The position numbers and the translations under genes are program-made. The notes beneath the pieces are model-generated. The model ran no database searches. It was not told the DNA's origin and worked only from the letters and a program-made list of their open reading frames with translations. Below, piece after piece: positions 25,772 to 34,544 of a DNA stretch of 64,000 bases (its first letter is position 1; each line of letters opens with the position of its first letter). Source of the DNA: CAZKAP01 sp964552195. Its GTDB lineage: Bacteria; Bacteroidota; Bacteroidia; Flavobacteriales; Flavobacteriaceae. The stretch is taken from contig CAZKFM010000006.1 of NCBI GenBank assembly GCA_964552195.1, positions 109,767-173,766 of the forward strand, in the 5' to 3' direction.

Positions 25772-26231
25772 TCCCTGAGGGTTTTTCGGGGGACTTCTCT
25801 GCAGGGGACCCGAATCCCTTGACGGGCGCGGCGTTTTTCTGGTTTGGCATGCTGCTCTTGATGCCGGACCTTTTGTTCATATTGCAGGTGGCGTTGAAAT
25901 TCGCCCCCGGCTCAACGGCGAGTTTGCTGGCGGTCACTGTGCCTTCGATCACTGCAGAAGACTTCAGTGTCAGTAGATCTTCGACTACCAGTTCTCCGTT
26001 GAAGTGTCCCTCGATATCCGCATTCACACAGGAAACCTTGCCATCGATTCGGCCTTCCCGCCCAATGACAATCTTTCCGGAGGTTTTCACGTCACCCTCC
26101 AGTTTTCCGTCAATTCGGAAATCGGCCTGAGAAGTGATGTTACCCACTATGGTGGTATTCTTCTCGATTCGGTTGGGCTGCCCTCCTATTTCAGGAGTAA
26201 CTCTGGCTTGCTTCTTATTGTCTGAAAACAT
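25746..26231 (-). CDS. Bactofilin (polymer-forming cytoskeletal protein)
   Basis: A 161-residue protein with the bactofilin (DUF583) core at about 18-115: successive short beta-helix turns (TTIVGNITSQADFRIDGKLEG, GKIVIGREGRIDGKVSC, ADIEGHFNGELVVED). The N- and C-terminal tails are disordered; the C-tail is Pro/Lys/Ser rich. Bactofilins form nucleotide-free filaments on the inner membrane that position wall enzymes. It follows sprE by 5 bases and overlaps atpZ, so it is in one transcript with both. Confidence 0.92.
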   Translation of the reverse strand: MFSDNKKQARVTPEIGGQPNRIEKNTTIVGNITSQADFRIDGKLEGDVKTSGKIVIGREGRIDGKVSCVNADIEGHFNGELVVEDLLTLKSSAVIEGTVTASKLAVEPGANFNATCNMNKRSGIKSSMPNQKNAAPVKGFGSPAEKSPEKPSGIVPGNRPS

Positions 26232-26236
26232 TGAGA

Positions 26237-28795
26237 CTAATTAAGTAGTTTATTTTGCTCTTTGTATTCTCCCAGATTCTTATGAACCTGGATGATCTGA
26301 TAATTCATGGAGGAAATCAGGAAGTTCTTTTCCCTAATCCGGTAGTCCTTGTTCTTCTCTATCAGTTCCACAAAGCCCAGGGCAAACTCCCTGGACGGGA
26401 AACCGTGTACGACCACGAACTGTTCTTCCAGATTGTAAATGTCCTTGGTGACCTCATTTTTGTATTTCAGGTCTTCTACCGTCTCCTCCAGTCGTTTCTG
26501 TAAGGATAACGCTCGGTCGTTGTCTCTTATTTTAAAGGGAAATACAACTTTCCAGTTGCGGGTACCCTTGGATACCGTGTCCTGGTCGAATTCCCTGCTC
26601 GCCAGCTTGGGCAACTGTACGTCCAGCATCTGCTGAGATTTCTTCCCTTCATATACATTAGGGTAGGTCAGAGCGACAAATTTCAGAGATTCCTTATACT
26701 TCTCGAATCCAAACAACCGGCCCTCGGCATTGGCCTTGAGCAGGGCAAACTTCGGGGCAATCTGATCGCCCTCGTATTCCTGCAAGAGTATGGCGCAGGC
26801 CGCGATGACCTCTACGAACTCCTGCCGCTCGTACTTCTTGTACAACTCGTTGTAACGGGCGTCCGGACTCTCGGTGTCTCCCTGGAGTATGGCATCGGGG
26901 TTAAGCAGAATTTCTGCGTAACGTGTGCCTGGATGGTCCCGAATGATTTCATCCTTCACCGTCAAGGCCCTTATGGAGTCGGTTTGTTCGTAAATGCGAA
27001 AGAGGTTGTATTTGGACGGCAGGATCAGCCGGTCCTCGGGATCGGATTGCAATAGGCGGGTAAGGCGATCCTCGGCCAGTTCATAGTCTTTGAATTTCTC
27101 TTTGTAAAGCAGTCCCAGCTGGTAGTAGGCGAAGTTGCGTTCCTCTCTGATGCTGTCCAGATCTGCAGGCTCAAGTAACCGGCTCTCGTAGTAGGCGGGA
27201 TTAATCAGGTCGGGGCCCTGGGCTAACGCTGCGCCCGAAACATCCGTGACTTCCGGGCTCGAAACAGCAGCGGACTCCCCGGTATTGATCACCGCGCTCC
27301 ACCTCCAATTGTCCTCCAGTTTGCGATCCCCCCAGTTCTGGAGGAAGGCCTCTCGTCCAAAGGCAAGGGCTCCGGGATTATAGAAATAGAAGGCCCCTTT
27401 ATCCTTGCCCGAAGCCTGACCGGCGAAAGCTTCCAGTGCGGCCTGCCTTTTTTCGAGTTCCCTGCGCTCTGCTTCCTCCTGCTTCCGCTTCAGCTCTTCT
27501 ATGTATGACGAAAAATAGGCCTTTTGCCCGGCGGCATCCAGCGAATTGACATACAGTGCGCTATCGGCCCTACGCACAATCCCCTCGTAGGTAACGATGT
27601 CCTTGAGGTTGGCGCTTTTCTTGGCGAAAGAACGATACCTGCGGTCAAGGGTATCGAGCTGCATCAGTATGCTATCGTAGTAAACCCCGGATACGCTGTA
27701 TTGCTTGCCGTCGAAGTAGTAATTGGCCAGGTCGATATAATTCCTGGCCAGCAACTCCTTATCGCCTTCGGTGGCTGCAATCGAGCGATCGTAGTACCGG
27801 AGTCCGAGACTGTCCTCGGTCAGGGCCATGTAAAAACGCGCCTTCTCCCTGTATATCTTGTCCAGATACGGACGGTTCTCCCGATTCTCCTCGATCTTTT
27901 CAATGGCTTCCAGCAAATCATTCCGATTTTCGGGTGTGGGCTCGCTATTGGCGAAGCGCTCCAGCTGGGCATGGATATGGTACACCCAGGGTATCTTTCG
28001 GTTCATCCGAATCACCTGGTCGAAGGCGTAATTGGCACTGTCTATACGGTTGCTCTGATCATACAGTTGGCCGATGATATACAAGTACCTTCCCTTAAGC
28101 AGGTTGGACGGGCTGTAACTCTGTGCCCACTGCAGGTGAAAGGCTGCGGAATCGGGCAGATTCATCTGAAGAAATGCCTGTGCCAACACAGCATGTATGT
28201 CAGAGAAATCCCGATCGTTGAAGTCCTGGTACCTCAGCAGTCTCTTGATGTTGCGTACCGCCAGTTCGGGATTCTCCAGTCGGAGTAATGTCTTCTGTTT
28301 CCATACAGCGGCCTGATAGTATTCGTCACTATCGGGATAATTCTGGAGAATGTAGTTAAAGGCCTCCAAGGCAGGTATGTACCTTTGGTCGAAATAACGG
28401 GCCTTTCCGAGTAGCATGAATGCCTCGTCAGTCTGGGGGTTGCGCTCGCGGTCGCTGATGTTCATGGCATGCCGCTGAATCGCCTTGGTCGCTTTTTCCT
28501 CAGCCCTTTTGAATTCCGGAGTATTGTCCTCGGAATCCAATCGGATCCTCTGGTCGCGTTCGATTCGTTCTATGGGAAGCACCTCCCAGAAGTTGTCCTC
28601 GAATCCGCTTTGCAGGTTGCCCCTGCCGGCTTCAAAAGCCAGGGATCCGTTGTACAGAGTATTGTATTTGGTGTTGAGGGCGTGCCAATTCCGGTTCATG
28701 AATGCGTCCTTCTTCGTCGAACAGGCGACGACTAGCAAGAGGAGCACGCCGATGAGGACGCAATGACGGATAACATGGGTAGCGTTGATTTTCAT
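26237..28795 (-). CDS. sprE: Gliding motility/type IX secretion lipoprotein SprE (PorW-like)
   Basis: An 852-residue lipoprotein with lipobox VVAC (C25) and TPR-like helices through the first 600 residues (ALEAFNYILQNYPDSDEYYQAA...; AEDRLTRLLQSDPEDR). The N-terminal mature sequence (STKKDAFMNRNWHALNTKYNTLYNG) is characteristic of the SprE/PorW family, needed for type IX secretion and gliding. A charged coiled-coil insert (about 420-455) is present. Downstream genes are bactofilin and atpZ. No other type IX core genes are in the window. Confidence 0.88.
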   Translation of the reverse strand: MKINATHVIRHCVLIGVLLLLVVACSTKKDAFMNRNWHALNTKYNTLYNGSLAFEAGRGNLQSGFEDNFWEVLPIERIERDQRIRLDSEDNTPEFKRAEEKATKAIQRHAMNISDRERNPQTDEAFMLLGKARYFDQRYIPALEAFNYILQNYPDSDEYYQAAVWKQKTLLRLENPELAVRNIKRLLRYQDFNDRDFSDIHAVLAQAFLQMNLPDSAAFHLQWAQSYSPSNLLKGRYLYIIGQLYDQSNRIDSANYAFDQVIRMNRKIPWVYHIHAQLERFANSEPTPENRNDLLEAIEKIEENRENRPYLDKIYREKARFYMALTEDSLGLRYYDRSIAATEGDKELLARNYIDLANYYFDGKQYSVSGVYYDSILMQLDTLDRRYRSFAKKSANLKDIVTYEGIVRRADSALYVNSLDAAGQKAYFSSYIEELKRKQEEAERRELEKRQAALEAFAGQASGKDKGAFYFYNPGALAFGREAFLQNWGDRKLEDNWRWSAVINTGESAAVSSPEVTDVSGAALAQGPDLINPAYYESRLLEPADLDSIREERNFAYYQLGLLYKEKFKDYELAEDRLTRLLQSDPEDRLILPSKYNLFRIYEQTDSIRALTVKDEIIRDHPGTRYAEILLNPDAILQGDTESPDARYNELYKKYERQEFVEVIAACAILLQEYEGDQIAPKFALLKANAEGRLFGFEKYKESLKFVALTYPNVYEGKKSQQMLDVQLPKLASREFDQDTVSKGTRNWKVVFPFKIRDNDRALSLQKRLEETVEDLKYKNEVTKDIYNLEEQFVVVHGFPSREFALGFVELIEKNKDYRIREKNFLISSMNYQIIQVHKNLGEYKEQNKLLN

Positions 28796-28854
28796 TACTC
28801 AAAATAACTGAAAATCAACCGAATTATTTTGTTAAATCTTAGATCGACCGGGGC

Positions 28855-29556
28855 CTAGGCTTCCCCCTGGAAAAAGTCGTTGAGATCCTTTAGCGTCTGC
28901 TCAGTGGTTATCAGGTCCTTCTTGATTAACCCCTTTTCCAGCACGGCTATGCGGCTGGTCACTTCGGTAACATGTCCAAGGTCATGGCTGGATATCAGCA
29001 TGGTAATCTCGGGGTCCTCGGACAGGTTCCTGAGTAATTTCTTTAGTCGGATCTGGGACGAGGGGTCGAGGTTAGCAAAGGGTTCGTCCAAAACCATTAT
29101 ACGGGGCGCTCCGATCAGAGTCGAGACTATGCCCACTTTCTTCTGGTTTCCTTTAGAAAGATCCCTGATGTATTTCTTTTGGTTCAGAACCTCATCGTTA
29201 AAGAACTCCTTCATTTCCTCCAGCAGCTTATCGACCTCGGCCTTATTCCAGCCCCTGAGCTCCCCGACGAAGTAGAAGTACTCCTCGGGCGTCAGGTATC
29301 CGATCAGGAAGGAATCGTCCAGAAAGGCCGAAGTAAAAGGCTTCCAGTCCTCACTCTTATTGACCTGAACTCCATTGGAATCTATCTGACCCGTAGTGGG
29401 CCGGATCAGGTCGAGCAGCAGGGAGAAAAAAGTCGTCTTGCCCGCACCGTTGTTCCCTACCAGTCCGAAGCTCTGGCCCCGCGGTATTTCAAGGGATTCG
29501 ATATTCAGGACCTCTTTGTCCCCGTACTTCTTCTTTAGGTTTTGTACCTGTATCAT
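28855..29556 (-). CDS. ABC transporter ATP-binding protein
   Basis: A 233-residue ATPase with Walker A GNNGAGKTT (34-42), signature LSKGNQKK (133-140), Walker B IMVLDEP (153-159) and switch His in SSHDLGHV. It resembles the ATPases of Bacteroidota ABC-2-like exporters. It follows the DUF5687 permease by 18 bases, so the two form the transporter. Substrate unknown. Confidence 0.93.
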   Translation of the reverse strand: MIQVQNLKKKYGDKEVLNIESLEIPRGQSFGLVGNNGAGKTTFFSLLLDLIRPTTGQIDSNGVQVNKSEDWKPFTSAFLDDSFLIGYLTPEEYFYFVGELRGWNKAEVDKLLEEMKEFFNDEVLNQKKYIRDLSKGNQKKVGIVSTLIGAPRIMVLDEPFANLDPSSQIRLKKLLRNLSEDPEITMLISSHDLGHVTEVTSRIAVLEKGLIKKDLITTEQTLKDLNDFFQGEA

Positions 29557-29574
29557 AATGTAGATCGCAAGATT

Positions 29575-31047
29575 TTAATCCTCTTTATAGGCCTGAAGGG
29601 TGGCGTACTTCTCTCTGAAATAGGTCTTCTCCACCAAATCGAAGACTTTCCCTTTAAACAGGAATCCCATCAGCCCGGCCAGGGCCACAAATACATAGCC
29701 CGCATAGGCCTGTCCCGTGAAGGTTCCCAGGTAATACAGCAGCATGGGCAACAGGAGCTTGGGGATGATGAGCATGAGGGTCTTACCGTTGAACGACTTG
29801 GAATCGCCGAAGGCCTTATTAGTGGCCGTCAGGTCCAGCGGCGTCTTCACATAGGCTCCTCCCCAGATCACCATATGGGAATTCACTCCCAGATTGAAAA
29901 TGCCTGCAGTGATCACGGCCAGCAGGGCGTCCATGCCAAAGTACATGTACGGCAGGGAAAGAATGATACTAAACCCCGTACCGATGACCATGAGCCACCA
30001 TTTCGAGTCCAGGTAGTTCCGATAAGGGATGTTTTGGGTCATCATAAACGGATAATACGCACTGTCCCAGCTCGGGATGAACTGCCCAAAGGTGAAAACC
30101 CAGCCCCCAGTTACGAACAGGCCGGCAAACAGCCCCCAGTAGGGTCCCTCATAGATTTCGATGGATCCAGTAAAAAATAACAATCCGTAAAACAGGAATA
30201 TACCCGCCGTAACCAGCGTCATGCGCGGACGCTTGTTCCGGGTGATCATGCGTATGTCGTTGCGCAGGAAGACCCCGAGTTCGCCGAAGCGATCCAGCCA
30301 GCTGAGATCCCTGTTTCTGAACTTGGAGGCCCTGACCTTGAGGAACCCGTCCAGATACAATTTGCTCCGGAAAAAAAAGAAAGCAGCGGCATAGGCGACT
30401 ATGGCAACTCCAACGAACAAGGGACTGATCAGCGGGGTCTGGTATACAAAATCAAAGAACTGCCTCGAGTAAATCGTTATGTCGAACAGACCGTAATACT
30501 GAGACAATCCAAGGCCAACCAGGATGGCCAGGGCCGGATAGAAAACCCGGTCGCTCTTATTGACCAGTACATTCAGGAAATTATTGGTGTAAATCAGGCC
30601 CATGATGGCCAACACCCAGCCTATGACTCCTAAAAGATCGTAGTTTCCACGAGCCACCAATACCACGGCAAGGGGCAATAACAAAAAAAGGTGCGACCAG
30701 TTAAAAAAGGCATATAGTGTCTTGGTCAGGCTGAAATTGACTATCGCGGAACGTCGTATGGGTTGGGGTAGCAAAGGCTGAATCTGGGTAACGGGCATCT
30801 TCTGCAACATGAATCGAAAAACCAGATCGTAGGCCAGGTAATAGAAAAGATAGCTGTTCATTTCGGACAGGGGGTTTGAAAACCCTTCCTCTTCAAGAAT
30901 GAAGTAGACCCCAATCCCCATAAAAAGGAGGATAGCCAGCAGATAAAGGGCGGCAAAGCCCATGAGAACCCGATACCAGATTCCGGAACGGAAGGACTTG
31001 GACCTCCACATGGATTTCCACTGAAGCTTGAATAATCTTAACCACAT
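29575..31047 (-). CDS. DUF5687 family membrane protein, ABC permease partner
   Basis: A 490-residue integral membrane protein with about 10-12 hydrophobic helices and an N-terminal cytoplasmic amphipathic segment (MWLRLFKLQWKSMWRSKSF). DUF5687 proteins are regularly found next to an ABC ATPase in Bacteroidota, as here. It is divergent from the flavoprotein gene at 31157. Confidence 0.85.
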   Translation of the reverse strand: MWLRLFKLQWKSMWRSKSFRSGIWYRVLMGFAALYLLAILLFMGIGVYFILEEEGFSNPLSEMNSYLFYYLAYDLVFRFMLQKMPVTQIQPLLPQPIRRSAIVNFSLTKTLYAFFNWSHLFLLLPLAVVLVARGNYDLLGVIGWVLAIMGLIYTNNFLNVLVNKSDRVFYPALAILVGLGLSQYYGLFDITIYSRQFFDFVYQTPLISPLFVGVAIVAYAAAFFFFRSKLYLDGFLKVRASKFRNRDLSWLDRFGELGVFLRNDIRMITRNKRPRMTLVTAGIFLFYGLLFFTGSIEIYEGPYWGLFAGLFVTGGWVFTFGQFIPSWDSAYYPFMMTQNIPYRNYLDSKWWLMVIGTGFSIILSLPYMYFGMDALLAVITAGIFNLGVNSHMVIWGGAYVKTPLDLTATNKAFGDSKSFNGKTLMLIIPKLLLPMLLYYLGTFTGQAYAGYVFVALAGLMGFLFKGKVFDLVEKTYFREKYATLQAYKED

Positions 31048-31135
31048 AGGCCTGAATTTCGCGTCATTAGTGCACGGCTTGTAGAAAAAGTTACAGTTGT
31101 TCGTTAACTTTTTTCGGAAAATCGTTAAACAAACT

Positions 31136-31143
31136 TATTTTTG
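31136..31143 (+). promoter_or_regulatory. Probable -7 element for the ferredoxin-reductase-type gene
   Basis: TATTTTTG matches TAnnTTTG and lies 13 bases before the ATG at 31157. No good TTG is seen at the expected distance; the upstream region is T-rich. Confidence 0.4.
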
Positions 31144-31156
31144 CAAAAATATTTGC

Positions 31157-32209
31157 ATGTTTCATTCCCTGAAAGTACTCGCCATTCGATCCCTAACCCC
31201 GGATGCCAAGGCGATAACGTTCGAGATTCCATATGAATTGCGGGATTCCTTTGCCTTCTCCGCAGGACAGTACGTAACCATCGAGATCGAAATAGACGGG
31301 GAAGCCGTTCGCAGACCCTACTCCATTTCATCATCTACCCGATCGGAATCCATAACCGTGGGAGTAAAGCGCGTACCCGATGGCAAATTTACTTCTTACA
31401 TCACAGAATCCTTGAAGGAGGGCGCTGTGGTCCGCGTAAGTGAACCGGAAGGACGGTTTATCTTCGAGTCTCACGGCAGCCCGGAGAAGGTATTGCTCGT
31501 CGCCGCTGGGAGTGGCATAACACCCATACTGAGCATCACCGATGAGGTAATGAGATCCCATATCGAAAACCGTTGTCTGCTGATTTACGGCAATCGCACC
31601 CCGGGAGAAACCATGTTTAGGGAGGAGCTCGACAGTTACCTGAAGGAGTTTCCGGATCGGTTCCGGCTCAGGAGCGTGTATTCCCGTGCGGCCGAAAACG
31701 GCGCAGAGTTCGGCCGAATCAATCGGGGCATCGTACTGAAGACCCTGAAAGAACACATGGCGCCGGAAGACATCGGTCGAGTCTATATCTGCGGTCCGCA
31801 ACCGATGATCGTAGAGGTCAAAGAAGTATTGGCCGAAAAAGGAATCCCGGAAGACCGTATGTTCTACGAGCTCTTTACTCCGGCCAAAGACTCCGAAACG
31901 ACAGCGGAACCCGAGTCCATCCCCAGTGGAATCACCCGTGCCCAGGTTTTACTAGACGGGGTTACCCATCATATCGAATTTCCGCGCGGCGGCATGCTGC
32001 TGGACGAGGTGCTGAAAGCTGGTTTGGATGCCCCCTACTCCTGCCAGGGTGGAATCTGCAGCAGTTGCGTTGCCAAGATTACCGAAGGCAAGGCAACCAT
32101 GGTCAAGAATCAGATACTGACCGATGAGGAGGTGGAAGAAGGCCTGATCCTAACCTGTCAGGCGAAGTGCGAGTCCGAACACATTCGTATCGATTACGAC
32201 GACGTCTGA
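31157..32209 (+). CDS. PaaE-type NAD(P)H oxidoreductase (FAD + [2Fe-2S])
   Basis: A 350-residue electron-transfer flavoprotein. Order: FAD-binding beta barrel with RPYS (53-56), NAD(P)-binding domain with AAGSGITP (116-123) and CGPQPM (212-217), and a C-terminal plant-type ferredoxin domain with C296, C301, C304 and C334. The family includes the reductase of phenylacetyl-CoA epoxidase (PaaE), but no paa genes are nearby; in flavobacteria such a stand-alone protein is usually annotated ferredoxin-NADP reductase. I start at the ATG at 31157 because the 20 codons upstream lie over the promoter and have no family similarity. Confidence 0.9.
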   Translation: MFHSLKVLAIRSLTPDAKAITFEIPYELRDSFAFSAGQYVTIEIEIDGEAVRRPYSISSSTRSESITVGVKRVPDGKFTSYITESLKEGAVVRVSEPEGRFIFESHGSPEKVLLVAAGSGITPILSITDEVMRSHIENRCLLIYGNRTPGETMFREELDSYLKEFPDRFRLRSVYSRAAENGAEFGRINRGIVLKTLKEHMAPEDIGRVYICGPQPMIVEVKEVLAEKGIPEDRMFYELFTPAKDSETTAEPESIPSGITRAQVLLDGVTHHIEFPRGGMLLDEVLKAGLDAPYSCQGGICSSCVAKITEGKATMVKNQILTDEEVEEGLILTCQAKCESEHIRIDYDDV

Positions 32210-32254
32210 TAAACCCGCAGCGCGCCCGCCATATGAGAAAACGGGACCCTATTG

Positions 32255-33049
32255 TCAGCCTGCGTTTAGGCGCGTATTCTCCAACGCCCTTTCCTCCAGT
32301 ATGCGTGTAGCTTCGTTGTAGCCTATTTCATATGCACGCTCAATTCGGCGCTTATCCAGCACGCCGATGTGCTCGAGTTCCATGGGTTCGACCAGCACCT
32401 GGCATTCCTTCATCTTCCTTCGCCCGCCACCGTATATCGTGAGGCTGCTGACCCGGGCTGTGACTTGAAGCGGATTCTTCAGGTCCTTTGGCTTAACCGG
32501 ACTCATGGTCGCCACATTGCTTCCAATGATGAAATCGCATTCGGCATTCAGGTATTCCTTGGGAAAATTATTCAGTATGCCCCCGTCGGCATACCAGCGA
32601 TTCCCGATCATCACCGGACTAAAAACCGGCGTCAGGGCCGCAGACGCCAGGAGGGGCCGAATAAGCTGGCCCGAATCGAAGACCTTTTCCTCTCCGTTCT
32701 GGAGGTCGGTGGCCACCACATAAAGCTTCTTGCTGAGCTCGCTGAAATTATCCTTTAGAAAATACTCCTGGAATAAACTTACATACCGCTCGGTATCAAT
32801 AAATCCTGGTTTGTTGATAGTGAAATAGTTATAGTGGAAAAGCGGGGCTTCTTTGAAGAATGCCATCATATCTTCCGGGCCGTAATTATTGGCATAAAGT
32901 GCTCCTACCAGTGCCCCTGCACTAGTACCCGAGACACAGTCCGCCTCGATCCCGTGTTCATTCAGGGCTTTGATCAGGCCGACATGTGCCAGCCCCCGGA
33001 CGCCACCCCCAGAAAGCACCAAACCGATTCTATTAGTCGCTTTTTCCAT
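32255..33049 (-). CDS. Patatin-like phospholipase
   Basis: A 264-residue serine lipid hydrolase. It shows the oxyanion GGGVRG (14-19), nucleophile S43 in GTSAG, and D155 in DGG, the full Ser-Asp dyad of the patatin/RssA family. No signal peptide, so it is probably cytoplasmic. Convergent with the flavoprotein gene and divergent from the AhpD-like gene. Confidence 0.92.
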   Translation of the reverse strand: MEKATNRIGLVLSGGGVRGLAHVGLIKALNEHGIEADCVSGTSAGALVGALYANNYGPEDMMAFFKEAPLFHYNYFTINKPGFIDTERYVSLFQEYFLKDNFSELSKKLYVVATDLQNGEEKVFDSGQLIRPLLASAALTPVFSPVMIGNRWYADGGILNNFPKEYLNAECDFIIGSNVATMSPVKPKDLKNPLQVTARVSSLTIYGGGRRKMKECQVLVEPMELEHIGVLDKRRIERAYEIGYNEATRILEERALENTRLNAG

Positions 33050-33148
33050 AGGCCATTTAAAGATAATGCGAATTTCGGGCGGTTCCTCATTTCGAGCCGT
33101 AATGCACTATCTATTTTACGACTAACTTGGGGTGCTAAATTCAGATAT

Positions 33149-33484
33149 ATGTCCAAGACCTACTACGATCCGGCAGACTTGAGGAAATTCAGTAAAATCA
33201 CCGAATGGAGCGAGGAGCTAGGCGGAAAATTCTTTGACTACTACGGAAAAGTCTTCGAAGAGGGGGCCCTTACAGCCCGGGAGAAGTCCCTGATTGCCTT
33301 GGCCGTTTCCCACGTCGTCAAATGCCCGTACTGCATCGATGCTTACACCAAAGACGGACTGCAGCGGGGAATTACCAAAGAAGAGATGATGGAGGCCGTG
33401 CACGCGGGTGCTGCCATCGAAAGCGGGGCCAGTCTGGTACATGCGGTCCAGATGATGAACAAGCACGACAAACTCTCCATGTAG
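33149..33484 (+). CDS. Arsenosugar biosynthesis-associated peroxidase-like protein (AhpD/carboxymuconolactone decarboxylase family)
   Basis: A 111-residue AhpD-like protein with E45, H55 and the redox pair CPYC (C59, C62). The position after the pair that is often His in AhpD (CxxCxxxH) is Tyr66 here. Such proteins are regularly next to ArsS, and the arsS start is 4 bases after this stop, so it is named from that context. The peroxidase role is inferred. The ATG at 33149 is chosen; the frame upstream lies over the patatin gene on the other strand. Confidence 0.85.
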   Translation: MSKTYYDPADLRKFSKITEWSEELGGKFFDYYGKVFEEGALTAREKSLIALAVSHVVKCPYCIDAYTKDGLQRGITKEEMMEAVHAGAAIESGASLVHAVQMMNKHDKLSM

Positions 33485-33488
33485 TTCT

Positions 33489-34544
33489 ATGGCGACGAAA
33501 TCCCTTAAGGCCCGAAAAGGCCCCCTGGCCTCGGCCAACAAGCAATTGGAAATACTCGAGAACGGCCTGTTCGCCGATGGAGAACTACCCCGTTTTCGCG
33601 AACGCATAGCCACTGACGGTCATTTCCCTCTGAAACCGCGCAAGCTGGAAGTCCTGCAGATAAACGTAGGTTATATGTGCAATCAGGTATGTGAGCACTG
33701 CCACGTGGATGCCGGACCGGACCGAAAGGAAATCATGACCCGGGAAACCATGGAGCATTGTCTGGAGGTGATCCGCAATACCGGAGCACATACCCTGGAT
33801 CTCACGGGAGGGGCGCCGGAAATGAATCCCGACTTCCGCTGGTTTGTCGAACAGGCTTCGCAAGCCGGTGTGCAGGACTTTATAGTGCGATCCAATCTGA
33901 CCATAATACGCGCCAATAAGAAGTACCACGACCTGCCCGAATTCTTCCGCAAGCACAACATACATGTGGTTTCCTCCATGCCGCACTACACCCGGGGAAA
34001 GACCGACAAACAGCGCGGAGACGGGGTGTTCGATGCATCCATTGAGGCGCTCCGGGAACTCAACGCGGTTGGCTACGGACAAGAAGGGAGCGGACTCACA
34101 TTGGACCTGGTGTACAACCCTTCCGGGGCCTACCTGCCCGGTGACCAATCGGCACTGGAAAGGGATTTCAAGAAAGCCCTGTGGGAAGATTTTGGCATCC
34201 GGTTTAATTCACTGTTCGCAATCACCAATCTACCCATATCGCGCTTTCTGGACTACCTGCTCGCCTCGGACAATTACGAGGATTACATGTATAGCCTGGT
34301 CGAAGCGTACAATCCTCAGGCCGTACAAAACGTCATGTGCACCAATACGCTATCGGTGAGCTGGGATGGATATCTGTACGATTGCGATTTTAATCAGATG
34401 CTTCAGCTGCCCGTAGAATCTCCGGTGAAGCACATTAGCGAATACAATGAGGACATACTCCAAGGGAGAGAAATCGTGATCTCCCAGCACTGCTACGGAT
34501 GCACAGCCGGTGCGGGAAGCAGTTGTCAGGGTAGCGTCACTTAG
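33489..34544 (+). CDS. arsS: Arsenosugar biosynthesis radical SAM protein ArsS
   Basis: A 351-residue radical S-adenosylmethionine enzyme. The [4Fe-4S] ligands are C64, C68 and C71 (CNQVCEHC), and the C-terminal Cys-rich end HCYGCTAGAGSSCQG is diagnostic for the ArsS family. ArsS is implicated in adding the 5'-deoxyadenosyl group to dimethylated arsenic on the way to arsenosugars. There is no arsM methyltransferase or ars operon in the window. Its 3' end overlaps the convergent GT9 gene by 8 bases. Confidence 0.92.
   Translation: MATKSLKARKGPLASANKQLEILENGLFADGELPRFRERIATDGHFPLKPRKLEVLQINVGYMCNQVCEHCHVDAGPDRKEIMTRETMEHCLEVIRNTGAHTLDLTGGAPEMNPDFRWFVEQASQAGVQDFIVRSNLTIIRANKKYHDLPEFFRKHNIHVVSSMPHYTRGKTDKQRGDGVFDASIEALRELNAVGYGQEGSGLTLDLVYNPSGAYLPGDQSALERDFKKALWEDFGIRFNSLFAITNLPISRFLDYLLASDNYEDYMYSLVEAYNPQAVQNVMCTNTLSVSWDGYLYDCDFNQMLQLPVESPVKHISEYNEDILQGREIVISQHCYGCTAGAGSSCQGSVT

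Noticed and set aside
32834..33484. A 216-residue version of the AhpD-like protein
   Set aside because: The first 105 residues are read from the opposite strand of the patatin gene and its promoter region; the compact family domain begins at 33149.
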